Made by a program: the position numbers and the translations under genes
From: JBBRVW01 sp963784645
Lineage (GTDB): Bacteria; Actinomycetota; Actinomycetes; JACCUZ01
NCBI GenBank assembly: GCA_963784645.1
Contig: CAWARY010000018.1
Location: 124,001 to 188,000 of the forward strand
Direction: 5' to 3'
Length of the DNA: 64,000 nt
Notes under the pieces: model-generated
The model's database searches: none
Told to the model about the DNA's origin: nothing
What the model saw: only the letters and a program-made list of their open reading frames with translations
Part shown: positions 11,015 to 20,655 of the stretch, piece after piece
Position numbering within the stretch: position 1 is the stretch's first letter
Layout of the letters: each line of letters begins with the position of its first letter

Positions 11015-12004
11015 GTGGGTGCCTACATAGTCCGTCGGCTGGTCGCGATGGTGCTGATGCTCATCGCGCTCAGCATGATCGTGTTCCTGATCTTCAACGC
11101 GCTGCCCGCCGACCCCGCGCGCCTCACCTGCGGCAAGTCCTGCAGCCCGCAGATCATCGAGGCCAACCGGCACCGGCTCGGCCTGGACAAGCCGCTGGTC
11201 AACCAGTACGGCGAGTTCGTCAAGGGCATCTTCGTCGGGCGCACCTACGGCTCGGGCACGGCGACCTTCGACTGCCACGTGCCGTGCCTGGGCTACTCGT
11301 TCCGCCGCGGCGAGCAGGTCACCGACCTGCTGTGGAACCGGTTCCCGGTGACCGGGCAGCTCGCCCTCGGAGGCTTCATCCTGTGGATCGTCGCCGGGGT
11401 CAGCTCCGGCATCGTGTCCGCGCTGAGACGCGGGAAGTGGCAGGACCGCGCGATCATGGGCTTCTCCCTGATCGGCTACTCGTTCCCGTCGTTCTTCATC
11501 GGCCTGCTGCTGGTCTTCTTCATCCAGATCAAATGGGCGCTGATCGGCTTCGACGGCTACGTGCCGCTCTACGAGGATCCCGTCGGCTGGTTCAAGGGCT
11601 TCATCCTGCCGTGGACCTCGCTGGCACTCATCTCGGCGGCGTTCTACGCCCGCCTCACCCGCAACCAGATGCTCGAGACCCTGGGCGAGGACTACATCCG
11701 CACCGCACGGTCCAAGGGCCTGCGTGAGCGGACGGTCATCGGCAAGCACGCCCTGCGCGCCGGCCTCACCCCGATCGTGACCGCCGCCGGACTCGACCTG
11801 GCCACCCTGCTCGGCGGTGCGATCATCACCGAGCGGATCTTCAACCTCAACGGCATCGGATCGCTCGCGATCGGGTCGGTCCTCGACTCCGACCTGCCGG
11901 TGATCACCGGCACTGTGCTGCTCGCCGCAACGTTCGTCATCGTCGCCAACCTGGTCGTCGACATCCTGTACGCCGTCATCGACCCCCGGGTGAGGCTCAC
12001 GTGA
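11015..12004 (+). CDS. Peptide ABC transporter permease (DppB/OppB family)
   Basis: A 329-residue permease starting at GTG 11015 with ribosome-binding site GGAGG. The N-terminus MGAYIVRRLVAMVLMLIALSMIVFLIFNALP is the family's first helix. The EAA loop appears as TLGEDYIRTARSKGLRERTVIGKHALRAG, and the C-terminus GGAIITERIFNLNGIGSLAI is diagnostic. An insertion with four cysteines (LTCGKSCS ... TFDCHVPCLG, residues ~29-92) lies in the first extracytoplasmic loop, which is unusual for DppB. The stop overlaps the next start (GTGA). Confidence 0.94.
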   Translation: MGAYIVRRLVAMVLMLIALSMIVFLIFNALPADPARLTCGKSCSPQIIEANRHRLGLDKPLVNQYGEFVKGIFVGRTYGSGTATFDCHVPCLGYSFRRGEQVTDLLWNRFPVTGQLALGGFILWIVAGVSSGIVSALRRGKWQDRAIMGFSLIGYSFPSFFIGLLLVFFIQIKWALIGFDGYVPLYEDPVGWFKGFILPWTSLALISAAFYARLTRNQMLETLGEDYIRTARSKGLRERTVIGKHALRAGLTPIVTAAGLDLATLLGGAIITERIFNLNGIGSLAIGSVLDSDLPVITGTVLLAATFVIVANLVVDILYAVIDPRVRLT

Positions 12005-13178
12005 GCGAGGCATTCCTCGACGTCCGGGACCTCCGGGTCCAGTTCCCCACCGAGGACGGCGTCGTCAGCGCCGTCGACGGCGTCGACTTCTCGGTCGAGA
12101 AGGGCAAGACGCTGGCGATCGTCGGTGAGTCGGGTTCGGGCAAGTCGGTCACCGCCCAGGCGATCATGGGCCTGATCAACCGGAAGTCCGCGAAGATGAC
12201 CGGCGAGGTGTACCTCGACGGCGAGGAGCTCGTCGGCGCCCGCCCGGAGCAGGTCCGCTCGCTGCGCGGCAAGCGGATGGCGATGATCTTCCAGGACCCG
12301 CTGTCGTCCCTGCACCCCTTCTACACGATCGGGAAGCAGCTGGCCGAGGCCGTCCTGGTGCACCAGAAGGTGTCCAAGCAGGAAGCCCTGGGCCAGGCGC
12401 GCGACATGCTGGCCCGGGTCGGCATCCCCAACCCGGAGCGCCGGATCAAGGACTACCCCCACAACCTCTCGGGCGGCATGCGCCAGCGCGTCATGATCGC
12501 GATGGCGCTGCTGAACAGCCCGGAGATGCTCATCGCCGACGAGCCGACCACCGCGCTCGACGTCACGGTGCAGGCGCAGATCATCGAGCTGCTCAACGAC
12601 CTGCAGTCCGAGTTCGGCACGGCCATCGTGCTCATCACCCACGACCTCGGTGTGGTGGCGGACATGGCCGACGACGTCGTGGTGATGTACGGCGGCCGGG
12701 TCGTGGAGCGCGGCGCGGTCGAGGACATCTACTACCGGCCGGAGATGCCGTACACATGGGGCCTGCTCGGCTCGGTGCCGCGGATGGACACCGACCGTGG
12801 TGAGCGGCTCGAGCCGATCCCCGGCCAGCCGCCGTCGCTGATCCGGCTGCCCACGGGCTGCGTCTTCCGGCCCCGGTGCCCGTACCACGAGCTGGTCCCC
12901 GGCAACCGGTGCGACACCGACCGCCCAGCTCTCGAGGCGGTGACGCCCGAGCACTCGGTGCGCTGTCACCTCGAGCCCGCCCAGCGCCGCGAGATCGCCT
13001 CGGAGCGGCTGGCCGCCCGGGGTGGCGACGTCCTCGGCGGGGGCGCCGGCGGCGACGGTGTCGGTGCGACGCGGACGGCGACGGCCACCAGGCCCGCGCC
13101 TGCGGCGACAGACCAGGCGACCAGCACCACGCCCACGACCCCGGTCCCAGCGGACCAGCCGACGCAGGAGGACCAGCA

Positions 13179-13182
<4 letters not shown>
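12001..13182 (+). CDS. Peptide ABC transporter ATP-binding protein (DppD/OppD)
   Basis: The 393-residue ATPase has Walker A GESGSGKS (residues ~42-49), Q-loop FQDPLSSLHP, signature LSGGMRQR, Walker B MLIADEPTTALD and H-loop ITHD. The C-terminal oligopeptide/dipeptide extension with its Cys cluster (CVFRPRCPYHELVPGNRC) is present. After that comes a ~55-residue Ala/Thr/Pro-rich tail unlike typical DppD proteins. It overlaps both neighbours by 4 bp (GTGA), so translation of the three genes is probably coupled. It powers import with the DppF-like ATPase. Confidence 0.95.
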
Positions 13183-14222
<1,040 letters not shown>

Positions 14223-14244
14223 CGCCCGTCCCCGCGTCCTGATG

Positions 14245-14307
14245 CGTTGAGTGGCGCGCTGTTGCAGTTCTGGTGGGTCAGAAAGTGCAACGGCGCGCCA
14301 CTCAACG
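14245..14307. repeat. Inverted repeat family A, copy 2
   Basis: The arms are 14245-14266 and 14286-14307, 22 bp each with 21 complementary positions and one T-G wobble. The arm core is CGTTGAGTGGCGCG followed by TGTTGCA. The loop is 19 bases (14267-14285). It begins 23 bp after the final transporter gene's stop. Confidence 0.93.
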
Positions 14308-14447
14308 GCACCGGCGAGGGCAGCAAGCGCTCCCGCCGTCGTCACGTCGGTCAGATCGGCGGTCGCGTCCCTGCTCCGCCGTCGTGGCGGCTGTCATTGC
14401 GGCTTCGGAGGACGATGGGCGGCGACCCGCCGTCCGCAACCGACCCC

Positions 14448-14517
14448 GATGCGTTCACTGGCGCGTTGTTGCACCCGGCAATCGATTGCAGACAGTCACA
14501 ACGCGCCACTCAACGCA
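14448..14517. repeat. Inverted repeat family A, copy 3
   Basis: The left arm 14448-14468 (core ATGCGTTCACTGGCGCG) pairs with the right arm 14497-14517 (core CGCGCCACTCAACGCAT) with two mismatches. The ~28-base loop is unlike those of the other copies. It lies 140 bp after copy 2. Confidence 0.88.
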
Positions 14518-14654
14518 TGATCAACGCGGTGGTGCCACTCTCCGAGACACGGCCCCGATCGACGGCGGGAGAGCCGGCGACCGCGAGAGCCGACGACTGC
14601 CACCGCCTGTCCTGGCCGCTCTGACCGCCACCGCGATGACGAGCCAGTGGCGAT

Positions 14655-14707
14655 CGAAGTGGCCCCGCTGGACGGCTGCTTTCCGACTGCCGAGCGGGGC
14701 CACTTCG
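14655..14707. repeat. Inverted repeat family B, copy 1
   Basis: Perfect 15-bp arms CGAAGTGGCCCCGCT (14655-14669) and AGCGGGGCCACTTCG (14693-14707) with a 23-base loop that can itself pair (CGGC/GCCG). It is followed by GGACGG-type minisatellite. Confidence 0.95.
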
Positions 14708-14856
14708 CTCGTCGGACGGCGGGACGGCGGGACGGCGGGACGGCGGGACGGCGGGACGGCGGGACGGCGGGCGAGCCGGCGACCGCGAGAGCCGACGACT
14801 GCCGCCGCCTGTCCTGGCCGCTCTGACCGCCACCGCGATGACGAGCCAGTGGCGAT

Positions 14857-14909
14857 CGAAGTGGCCCCGCTGGACGGCTGCTTTCCGACTGCCGAGCGGG
14901 GCCACTTCG
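14857..14909. repeat. Inverted repeat family B, copy 2
   Basis: Same perfect 15-bp arms as copy 1 (14857-14871 and 14895-14909) in the second tandem unit, again followed by the GGGACGGCG minisatellite. Confidence 0.95.
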
Positions 14910-15036
14910 CTCGTCGGACGGCGGGACGGCGGGACGGCGGGACGGCGGGCGAGCCGGGCGACCGCCCGGGCCGACCACTGCCGCCGCCTGTCCTGGCCGC
15001 TCTGACCGCCACCGCGATCGACGAGCCGGTGGCGAT

Positions 15037-15089
15037 CGAAGTGGCCCCGCTGGACGGCTGCTTTCCGACTGCCGAGCGGGGCCACTTCG
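15037..15089. repeat. Inverted repeat family B, copy 3
   Basis: Same perfect 15-bp arms (15037-15051 and 15075-15089) in the third tandem unit, 59 bp before the end of the S9 peptidase gene. Confidence 0.95.
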
Positions 15090-15147
15090 CTCCTGGACGG
15101 CGGGAGAGCCGCCCGCCGTGGCCAGCCGACGACTGCCGCTGCTGGTC

Positions 15148-17259
15148 CTACCGCGGGGTGACGCCCAGGTGGCGCTGCAGCCACTCGACCTGGAGCACCA
15201 GCTTGTTCTCCTCCACGACGTCCTGCGGCGTCATGTGGGTGACGCCGGAGAGCGGCAGGACCTCGTGCGGGCGGCCGGCGGCCACCAGGGCTGCGGACAG
15301 TCGCAGGGTGTGCGCCACCACGACGTTGTCGTCGGCCAGACCGTGGATCACCAGCAACGGCCGGGTGAGCCGGGGGGCGTCGTCGAGCAGGGAGTTGCGG
15401 CGGTAGACGTCCGGCGCCTGTGCGGGGTGGCCGAGGTAGCGCTCGGTGTAGAAGGTGTCGTACAGCGACCAGTCGGTGACCGGGGCGCCGGCGACGGCGG
15501 CGTGGAAGACGTCCGGTCGCCGCAGCACGGCCAGCGCGGCCAGGTAGCCGCCGAACGACCACCCCCGGATGCCGACACGGGAGAGGTCCAGGTCGGGCAC
15601 CACCTCGGCCACGCCGTGCAGGCCCGCCACCTGGTCGTCGAGGGTGGCGTCGAAGGCGTCGCGCACGGCGCGGTCCCAGGCCGGTCCGCGGCCGCCGGTG
15701 CCGCGGCCGTCGACCTTCACCACCGCGAACCCTCGGTCGGCGATCCACTGCTCCTCGCGCCACCGCTCCGGCATGTCCAGGACCTCGCGGTGGTGCGGGC
15801 CGCCGTACGGGTCCATGAGCACCGGCAGCGGCGTGCCCGGGGTGTGGTCGCGGGGCAGGACGACGCCCACGGCAAGCCGGTCGGCGCCCACCCGGTAGAA
15901 CGTCGGGCGCCCGACCACGGGCGGCGTCGCGGCGTACGACGTGACGACCCGCCGGGCGGCCGGCGAGGTCACCACCACGACGGGCAGCGGCCGGGTGGTC
16001 GACCGCTCGACCACCACGAGGGTCCCGCCCGCCTGCAGCCCGGTGCGGTAGCCGCCCGGGTCCGTGACGCGCTCGGCACCGACCTCCGGGGTCCAGCGCC
16101 ACAGCTGCCGCTGGACCGGGTCGTCGGTGGCCTCGAACAGGACGCCGTCGCCGTCCGCCGACAGCACCGCCTCGACCTGCAGGCCGACCGGGGTCACCGG
16201 CGCGCCGGCCACGACCAGCCGTCGGGTGTCCTCGAGGTCGGCGGTGACCACCAGGCTCCCGTCGGGCAGCAGGACCGGGACGCCGTCGACCGCGTCGAGC
16301 CACACGTCGTCCGACTGCTCCAGCAGCACCGTCGTCGCCCCGGTCGCCGGGTCCACGGCGAGCACGCGGCCCAGTCGCTGGTCGCGCGACATGACCTGCA
16401 CGACAGCGCCGCCGAGAGACCAGGACGCGCGGACGAGGTAGGGAAAGGCCTCCCGGTCCCACGACACGTCGACCCGGTCGCCCGCGAGGTCGAGGACGTG
16501 CAGCGTCACCGCTGCGTCGTCGCTGCCGGCCACCGGGTAGCGCAGCTCGGCGGCCGGGCGCTCGGGGTGCGCCGGGTCGGCGACGTACCAGGTGGGCACC
16601 GGCCCGTTGTCGACGCGGGCGGCCAGCACCGCGGTGCCGTCGGGCGACCACCAGTAGCCGCGCGACCGGTCCATCTCCTCGGCCGCCACGAACTCCGCGA
16701 CGCCCCAGGTGACGTGCTCCTTCTCGGCCGTCGCCAGCACGCGCGGCTGCGAGCCGTCGACCGGTGCCACGTGCAGCGCCCCCTCGGCGGCGTACGCCAC
16801 CCAGGTTCCGGTCGGGTCCGGCCGGGGATCGATGACGGCACCGGCGGCGGCCAGCTCGCGTACGCCGTCGCCACCGACCAGGTCGGCGACCCACAGGCGG
16901 CTGCTCAGGGCGAACGCCGCCACTGTCGTGTCGCGGTCGGTGGCGTACCCGACGATGCCGCCGGCACCCTCGCGGCTGCGCTCCCGGCGCGACCGCTCCG
17001 CGGCCGAGAGCCGCTCCTCGCCGCCGGCCAGCAGGATGTCGGGGTCTGCCACCAGCGTCTCGTGCCCGGTGGCCACGTCCATCGACCACAGCGAGCCGAC
17101 CGGGTCGGTGTCGTGGCCGGACCGCACGAACAGCAGCCGGCTGCCCGTCTGGTCGAGGTGCAGGCTGCGCGGGGCGCCCCGGGTGAAGCGCTGCGTCCGG
17201 GCGTTCTCGCGCGGGAAGGAGCCGGATCCGGAGGCGTCGGACGGGGTCGCGTCAGGCAT
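15148..17259 (-). CDS. S9 family peptidase, dipeptidyl-peptidase IV-like
   Basis: A 703-residue serine peptidase. Residues ~1-430 form the beta-propeller. They include the DPP-IV-type glutamate segment VAEFVAAEEMDRSRGYWWSPDG, where conserved acidic residues bind the substrate N-terminus. Residues ~450-703 form the alpha/beta hydrolase with nucleophile motif GWSFGGY, acid in HGLADDNV and catalytic His in GVTHM. It should remove N-terminal dipeptides or cleave short peptides. No signal peptide, so probably cytoplasmic; proximity to a peptide importer fits peptide scavenging (inference). Divergent from mshB (57 bp). Confidence 0.93.
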   Translation of the reverse strand: MPDATPSDASGSGSFPRENARTQRFTRGAPRSLHLDQTGSRLLFVRSGHDTDPVGSLWSMDVATGHETLVADPDILLAGGEERLSAAERSRRERSREGAGGIVGYATDRDTTVAAFALSSRLWVADLVGGDGVRELAAAGAVIDPRPDPTGTWVAYAAEGALHVAPVDGSQPRVLATAEKEHVTWGVAEFVAAEEMDRSRGYWWSPDGTAVLAARVDNGPVPTWYVADPAHPERPAAELRYPVAGSDDAAVTLHVLDLAGDRVDVSWDREAFPYLVRASWSLGGAVVQVMSRDQRLGRVLAVDPATGATTVLLEQSDDVWLDAVDGVPVLLPDGSLVVTADLEDTRRLVVAGAPVTPVGLQVEAVLSADGDGVLFEATDDPVQRQLWRWTPEVGAERVTDPGGYRTGLQAGGTLVVVERSTTRPLPVVVVTSPAARRVVTSYAATPPVVGRPTFYRVGADRLAVGVVLPRDHTPGTPLPVLMDPYGGPHHREVLDMPERWREEQWIADRGFAVVKVDGRGTGGRGPAWDRAVRDAFDATLDDQVAGLHGVAEVVPDLDLSRVGIRGWSFGGYLAALAVLRRPDVFHAAVAGAPVTDWSLYDTFYTERYLGHPAQAPDVYRRNSLLDDAPRLTRPLLVIHGLADDNVVVAHTLRLSAALVAAGRPHEVLPLSGVTHMTPQDVVEENKLVLQVEWLQRHLGVTPR

Positions 17260-17316
17260 CCGGCCAACCTACCGAGGCGCCGGGACGGCTGCCGGGCCGC
17301 AGGTAGGGTCGCCGCC

Positions 17317-18333
17317 ATGACGACGACTCCCGACGGTCCGCTGGCCGAGGAGCCCGAGGCCCGACCCACCTCGCCCGAGGACGCGGTGCTGCAGGAGGCC
17401 GAGTCGGTGCTCGAGCAGCTCGACCCGGCCGCCGAGACGAGCATGGACGTCCTCGACTCGTCCCGGCGGCTGCTCCTCGTGCACGCCCACCCCGACGACG
17501 AGACCATCGGCAACGGCGTGACGATGGCGCGGTACGCCGCCGAGGGCGCGCACGTCACCCTGGTCACCTGCACCCTCGGCGAGGAGGGAGAGGTGCTGGT
17601 TCCCGAGCTCGCACACCTCGCCGCCGACCAGGACGACCAGCTGGGTCAGCACCGGGTCGGAGAGCTGGCCACCGCCATGGAGGCGCTCGGCGTGCGCGAC
17701 CACCGGTTCCTCGGCGGCCCGGGCCGGTTCCGCGACTCGGGGATGATGGGGCTGCCGACCAACGACCGGCCGGACACGTTCTGGCGGGCCGACCTCGACG
17801 AGGCCGCCGGGCTGCTGGTGGAGGTCATCCGCGAGGTCCGCCCGCAGGTGGTCGTCACCTACGACGAGAACGGCGGCTACGGCCACCCCGACCACATCCA
17901 GGCGCACCGCACCGCGATGCGCGCCGTCGAGCTCGCCGCCGACCCGGCGCACGGGACGCGCGAGCCGTGGCAGGTGTCGAAGGTCTACTGGAACGCCATG
18001 CCGGAGTCGGTCATGCGCGACGGGGTCCTGAAGCTGCGCGCGGCGGGCGACACGTCCTTCGACGACTGGGACCTCGACGACCTGCCCAGCTTCATCGTCC
18101 CCGACTCGGCCATCACGGCGGTCGTCGAGGGCATGGACCACGTCGAGGCCAAGCTGGCCGCGATGCGGGCGCACGCCACCCAGATCACCGTCGACGGGCC
18201 GTTCTTCGCACTGTCGAACAACCTCGGCAACCAGGTGTGGGGCCTCGAGCACTACCGGCTGGTGCAGGGGACGCCCGGCACGGAGCGTGACGCCGACGGC
18301 CGCGAGACCGATCTCTTCGCCGGGATCGGCTGA
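17317..18333 (+). CDS. mshB: N-acetyl-1-D-myo-inositol-2-amino-2-deoxy-glucopyranoside deacetylase (mycothiol synthesis)
   Basis: The 338-residue LmbE-family zinc deacetylase starts at ATG 17317. The zinc/catalytic motif AHPDDE is at residues 57-62 and the third ligand region is GYGHPDH. The segments VTCTLGEEGEV, FLGGPGRFRDSGM and ALSNNLGNQVWGLEHY followed by ETDLFAGIG match MshB rather than the related amidase Mca. It releases the amine of GlcNAc-Ins to which cysteine is attached in mycothiol synthesis. The ~50-residue acidic N-terminal extension before LLLVHAHPDDE is longer than in mycobacterial MshB. Confidence 0.95.
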   Translation: MTTTPDGPLAEEPEARPTSPEDAVLQEAESVLEQLDPAAETSMDVLDSSRRLLLVHAHPDDETIGNGVTMARYAAEGAHVTLVTCTLGEEGEVLVPELAHLAADQDDQLGQHRVGELATAMEALGVRDHRFLGGPGRFRDSGMMGLPTNDRPDTFWRADLDEAAGLLVEVIREVRPQVVVTYDENGGYGHPDHIQAHRTAMRAVELAADPAHGTREPWQVSKVYWNAMPESVMRDGVLKLRAAGDTSFDDWDLDDLPSFIVPDSAITAVVEGMDHVEAKLAAMRAHATQITVDGPFFALSNNLGNQVWGLEHYRLVQGTPGTERDADGRETDLFAGIG

Positions 18334-18384
18334 CCAGCACGCCGCAACCGTTCACGGTGCGTCACCGGCGGTGAGGGTGAGTGG

Positions 18385-18596
18385 GCCGAACGGGTGACCC
18401 GTATCTCGCATCCGGGTGAACCCGGGCACCGGGGTGTTCCGTTCGTCGGATGCCGGGCGAGACTTCCCGCAGATGCTCGTCCGCCTGACCAGGTGCTCGG
18501 CACGACGGCCCCCGGGGCTGATGCTCCGTCGGGGTGCTGCTGCCCCTCCTGCTCCGCGCTGACGGGACGGGGTCGTCACGAGGAGCTGGAGGGGAC
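18385..18596 (+). promoter_or_regulatory. Structured leader upstream of the FtsH-like gene
   Basis: The 263-bp gap after mshB holds a foldable element: TCTCGC (18404-18409) pairs with GCGAGA (18457-18462), and ATCCG (18410-18414) pairs with CGGAT (18447-18451). An alternative hairpin CCGGG-TGAA-CCCGG (18412-18425) competes with the latter. A GGAGGGG ribosome-binding site lies 4 bases before ATG 18597. Mutually exclusive stems suggest a switch or attenuator, but no known riboswitch class can be assigned by eye. Confidence 0.4.
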
Positions 18597-20615
18597 ATGC
18601 TGCGGACGCCGCGGTTGCTGGGGAAGAGGTCGTCGCAGGACGAGCTCGGGAACGGGACGCACCGGCAGACCCCTGCAGGCGGGTTGGTCGACCTGGAGGC
18701 CACCGCCGACGGCGGTGACGTGGGCCGCTCGCGCGAGGAGCTGCGCCGCACCCGGCTGCTGCGGCTGGTCCTGTGGGGCGGCCCGCTCGTCGCCTACCTC
18801 TGGTTCCGCATCGCCGCAGGCAATCCGGTCGACCTGTTCCGGTTCCCGCACGTCGACCCGCTGATCCTCATGCCGGGCCTCTTCTTCGGCGCGCTCATCC
18901 TGCTGCTGGGCGGGCAGTTCTTCTTCACCGGCCGGTCTCCCCACCAGATGATCCGCCCCGAGCAGATCGACGCGCGGCTGGCCGACGTCGTCGGCATCGA
19001 CGTCGTCAAGGACGAGGTCGTCAAGTCGCTGCAGCTGTTCCTCGCCCACCGCAGCTTCGCCCGCGAGATGGGCGGCCGGCCGCGCCGCGGCCTGCTCTTC
19101 GAGGGCGGCCCGGGCACCGGCAAGACGTACACGGCGAAAGCGCTCGCGGCCGAGGCCGGCGTGCCGTTCCTGTTCGCGACCGCCACGTCCTTCCAGTCCG
19201 GCCTGCAGGGCGCGACCGCGCGCAAGGTGCGCAACTACTTCCGCACCCTGCGCAAGGCCGCCCGCAAGCACGGCGGCGCGGTCGGTTTCATCGACGAGTT
19301 CGACGCGATCGGTCACGCCCGCAGCGGCATGGCGTCAGGGATGACCCCGGCACCGTCCGTCGCGTCGCTCCCGATGAGCTGCGGCGGGCTCGAGGGGCTC
19401 CCGATGATGGTCTCGCAGTCACTCTCGGCCGCACCCGCTACCACGACCTCGCCGTTCACCGGGAGCGGCGACCTCGGGGCCGGGGTCAACGAGCTGCTGG
19501 TCCAGATGCAGTCGTTCGAGGAGGCCACCGGCTCCGAGAAGCTGGTGGGGAAGCTCGTCGACGCGATCAACCTGCTGCTGCCGCCGCACCGCCAGCTCAC
19601 CGGGCCGGCCGGCAAGCCCGCCAACATCCTGCTCATCGCCTCGACCAACCGTGCCGACCAGCTCGACCCGGCGCTGCTGCGCCCCGGCCGGTTCGACCGG
19701 CGGCTCACCTTCGAGCTCCCCGCCAAGGTCAGTCGGCGGCAGCTCATCGACCACTTCCTCGCCCGCAAGGCGCACGACGAGGAGCTGGACACCGACGAGC
19801 GCCGCGACGCCCTCGCCGCCGTCACCCAGGGGTACAGCCCGGCCATGCTCGAGGGCCTCATGGACGAGGCGCTGATCCAGGCCGTCCGCGGTCGCCGCCC
19901 GCGGATGTCCTGGGCCGACGTCGAGCACGCCCGGCTGCAGGTCGACGTCGGGCTCGGGCAGCCGGTCGCCTACACGGCGCACGAGAGCCGGCTGATCGCG
20001 ACCCACGAGGCCGGCCACGCGACCGTCGCGTGGCTCGTCGCCCCGGAGCGTCGGCTGGAGATCCTCACGATCATCAAGCGCAGCGGCTCGCTCGGCCTGC
20101 TCGCGCACGGTGACAAGGAGGACGTCTACACCCGCTCCCGCAAGGAGCTCACCGGACTGATCCAGATCGCCATGGGCGGCCAGGTCGCCGAGGAGCTGTT
20201 CTTCGGCGACGTGTCCACGGGCCCGTCCGGCGACCTCATGCAGGCGACCGGCGTCGCCGCGCAGATGGTCGGCGCCGCCGGCATGACCGACACCCTGGTG
20301 TCGTACGCCGCCGTGCAGAACGGCGCCTTCAGCGAGACCAACCTGGTCGGCCGGGTGCTCGGCGACAGCGACGGCCGGCGCCGCGTCGAGGAGCTGCTGC
20401 AGCGCCAGAAGACGGTGGTGCGTGGCCTGCTCGACGCGAACCAGCACCTCGTCGCTGCCCTGCGGGACGCCCTGCTGGAGAAGCACGAGCTGATCGGCGG
20501 AGAGATCGCGGCGGTGCTGGAGAAGGCTGCCGCCGCCGGTCCCCGGCCCTCCTCGATCGGGGACCGGACGATCGACCTGCGCCGCACGCAGCCCGAGGTC
20601 AGCCCGGAGGCCTGA
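18597..20615 (+). CDS. FtsH-like membrane AAA protease with insertion
   Basis: The 672-residue protein starts at ATG 18597 (ribosome-binding site GGAGGGG). Two hydrophobic helices (~55-72 and ~88-110) are separated by only ~17 residues, so the usual FtsH extracytoplasmic domain is missing. The AAA domain has Walker A GGPGTGKT (170-177), Walker B GFIDEFD (230-236) and SRH STNRADQLDPALLRPGRFDRR. Between Walker B and SRH lie ~65 more residues than in standard FtsH, rich in Ser, Met and Gly. The protease domain has HEAGH (470-474) and the third zinc ligand in SGDLMQAT (Asp546). Probably active; a second FtsH elsewhere is expected to be the canonical one. Confidence 0.88.
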   Translation: MLRTPRLLGKRSSQDELGNGTHRQTPAGGLVDLEATADGGDVGRSREELRRTRLLRLVLWGGPLVAYLWFRIAAGNPVDLFRFPHVDPLILMPGLFFGALILLLGGQFFFTGRSPHQMIRPEQIDARLADVVGIDVVKDEVVKSLQLFLAHRSFAREMGGRPRRGLLFEGGPGTGKTYTAKALAAEAGVPFLFATATSFQSGLQGATARKVRNYFRTLRKAARKHGGAVGFIDEFDAIGHARSGMASGMTPAPSVASLPMSCGGLEGLPMMVSQSLSAAPATTTSPFTGSGDLGAGVNELLVQMQSFEEATGSEKLVGKLVDAINLLLPPHRQLTGPAGKPANILLIASTNRADQLDPALLRPGRFDRRLTFELPAKVSRRQLIDHFLARKAHDEELDTDERRDALAAVTQGYSPAMLEGLMDEALIQAVRGRRPRMSWADVEHARLQVDVGLGQPVAYTAHESRLIATHEAGHATVAWLVAPERRLEILTIIKRSGSLGLLAHGDKEDVYTRSRKELTGLIQIAMGGQVAEELFFGDVSTGPSGDLMQATGVAAQMVGAAGMTDTLVSYAAVQNGAFSETNLVGRVLGDSDGRRRVEELLQRQKTVVRGLLDANQHLVAALRDALLEKHELIGGEIAAVLEKAAAAGPRPSSIGDRTIDLRRTQPEVSPEA

Positions 20616-20655
20616 GCCGGCCGGGCGGCTGTCCCCCTCGCCGTAGGGTGCCGGG

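Larger units (their letters stand above)
14571..15110. repeat. Tandem repeat, ~178-202 bp units with embedded family B hairpins
   Basis: Units begin GAGCCGGCGACCGCGAGAG at 14571, the same at 14773 (period 202), and a diverged GAGCCGGGCGACCG at 14951 (period 178). The period differs because the GGGACGGCG minisatellite between hairpin and next unit has a different copy number. The shared body includes CTGTCCTGGCCGCTCTGACC and GATCGAAGTGGCCCCGCT. A partial fourth unit (GCCGACGACTGCCGCTGCTGG) runs up to the S9 peptidase stop. Confidence 0.92.
14223..15147. other. 925-bp non-coding repeat region between convergent genes
   Basis: No gene is supported here. The region holds two copies of inverted-repeat family A, then about three tandem units (starting near 14571, 14773 and 14951, with a partial fourth near 15110). 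Each full unit contains one copy of inverted-repeat family B and a run of a 9-bp GGGACGGCG minisatellite. Several frames remain open through the repeats only because the unit is GC-rich and stop-poor. It separates the peptide transporter operon (plus) from the S9 peptidase gene (minus). Confidence 0.9.

Noticed and set aside
14571..15110. CRISPR array
   Set aside because: Units are 178-202 bp and nearly identical throughout, with no short direct repeat separated by unique spacers and no cas genes nearby.
14510..17089. 859-codon open frame on the minus strand through the repeat array into the S9 peptidase region
   Set aside because: It is out of frame with the S9 peptidase and made of repeated Arg/Pro/Gly/Ser peptides from the tandem repeat. 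No start signal or conserved domain.
15118..17316. Upstream part of the 1071-codon plus-strand frame that ends with mshB
   Set aside because: The first ~730 codons are antisense to the S9 peptidase. MshB homology begins shortly after ATG 17317.
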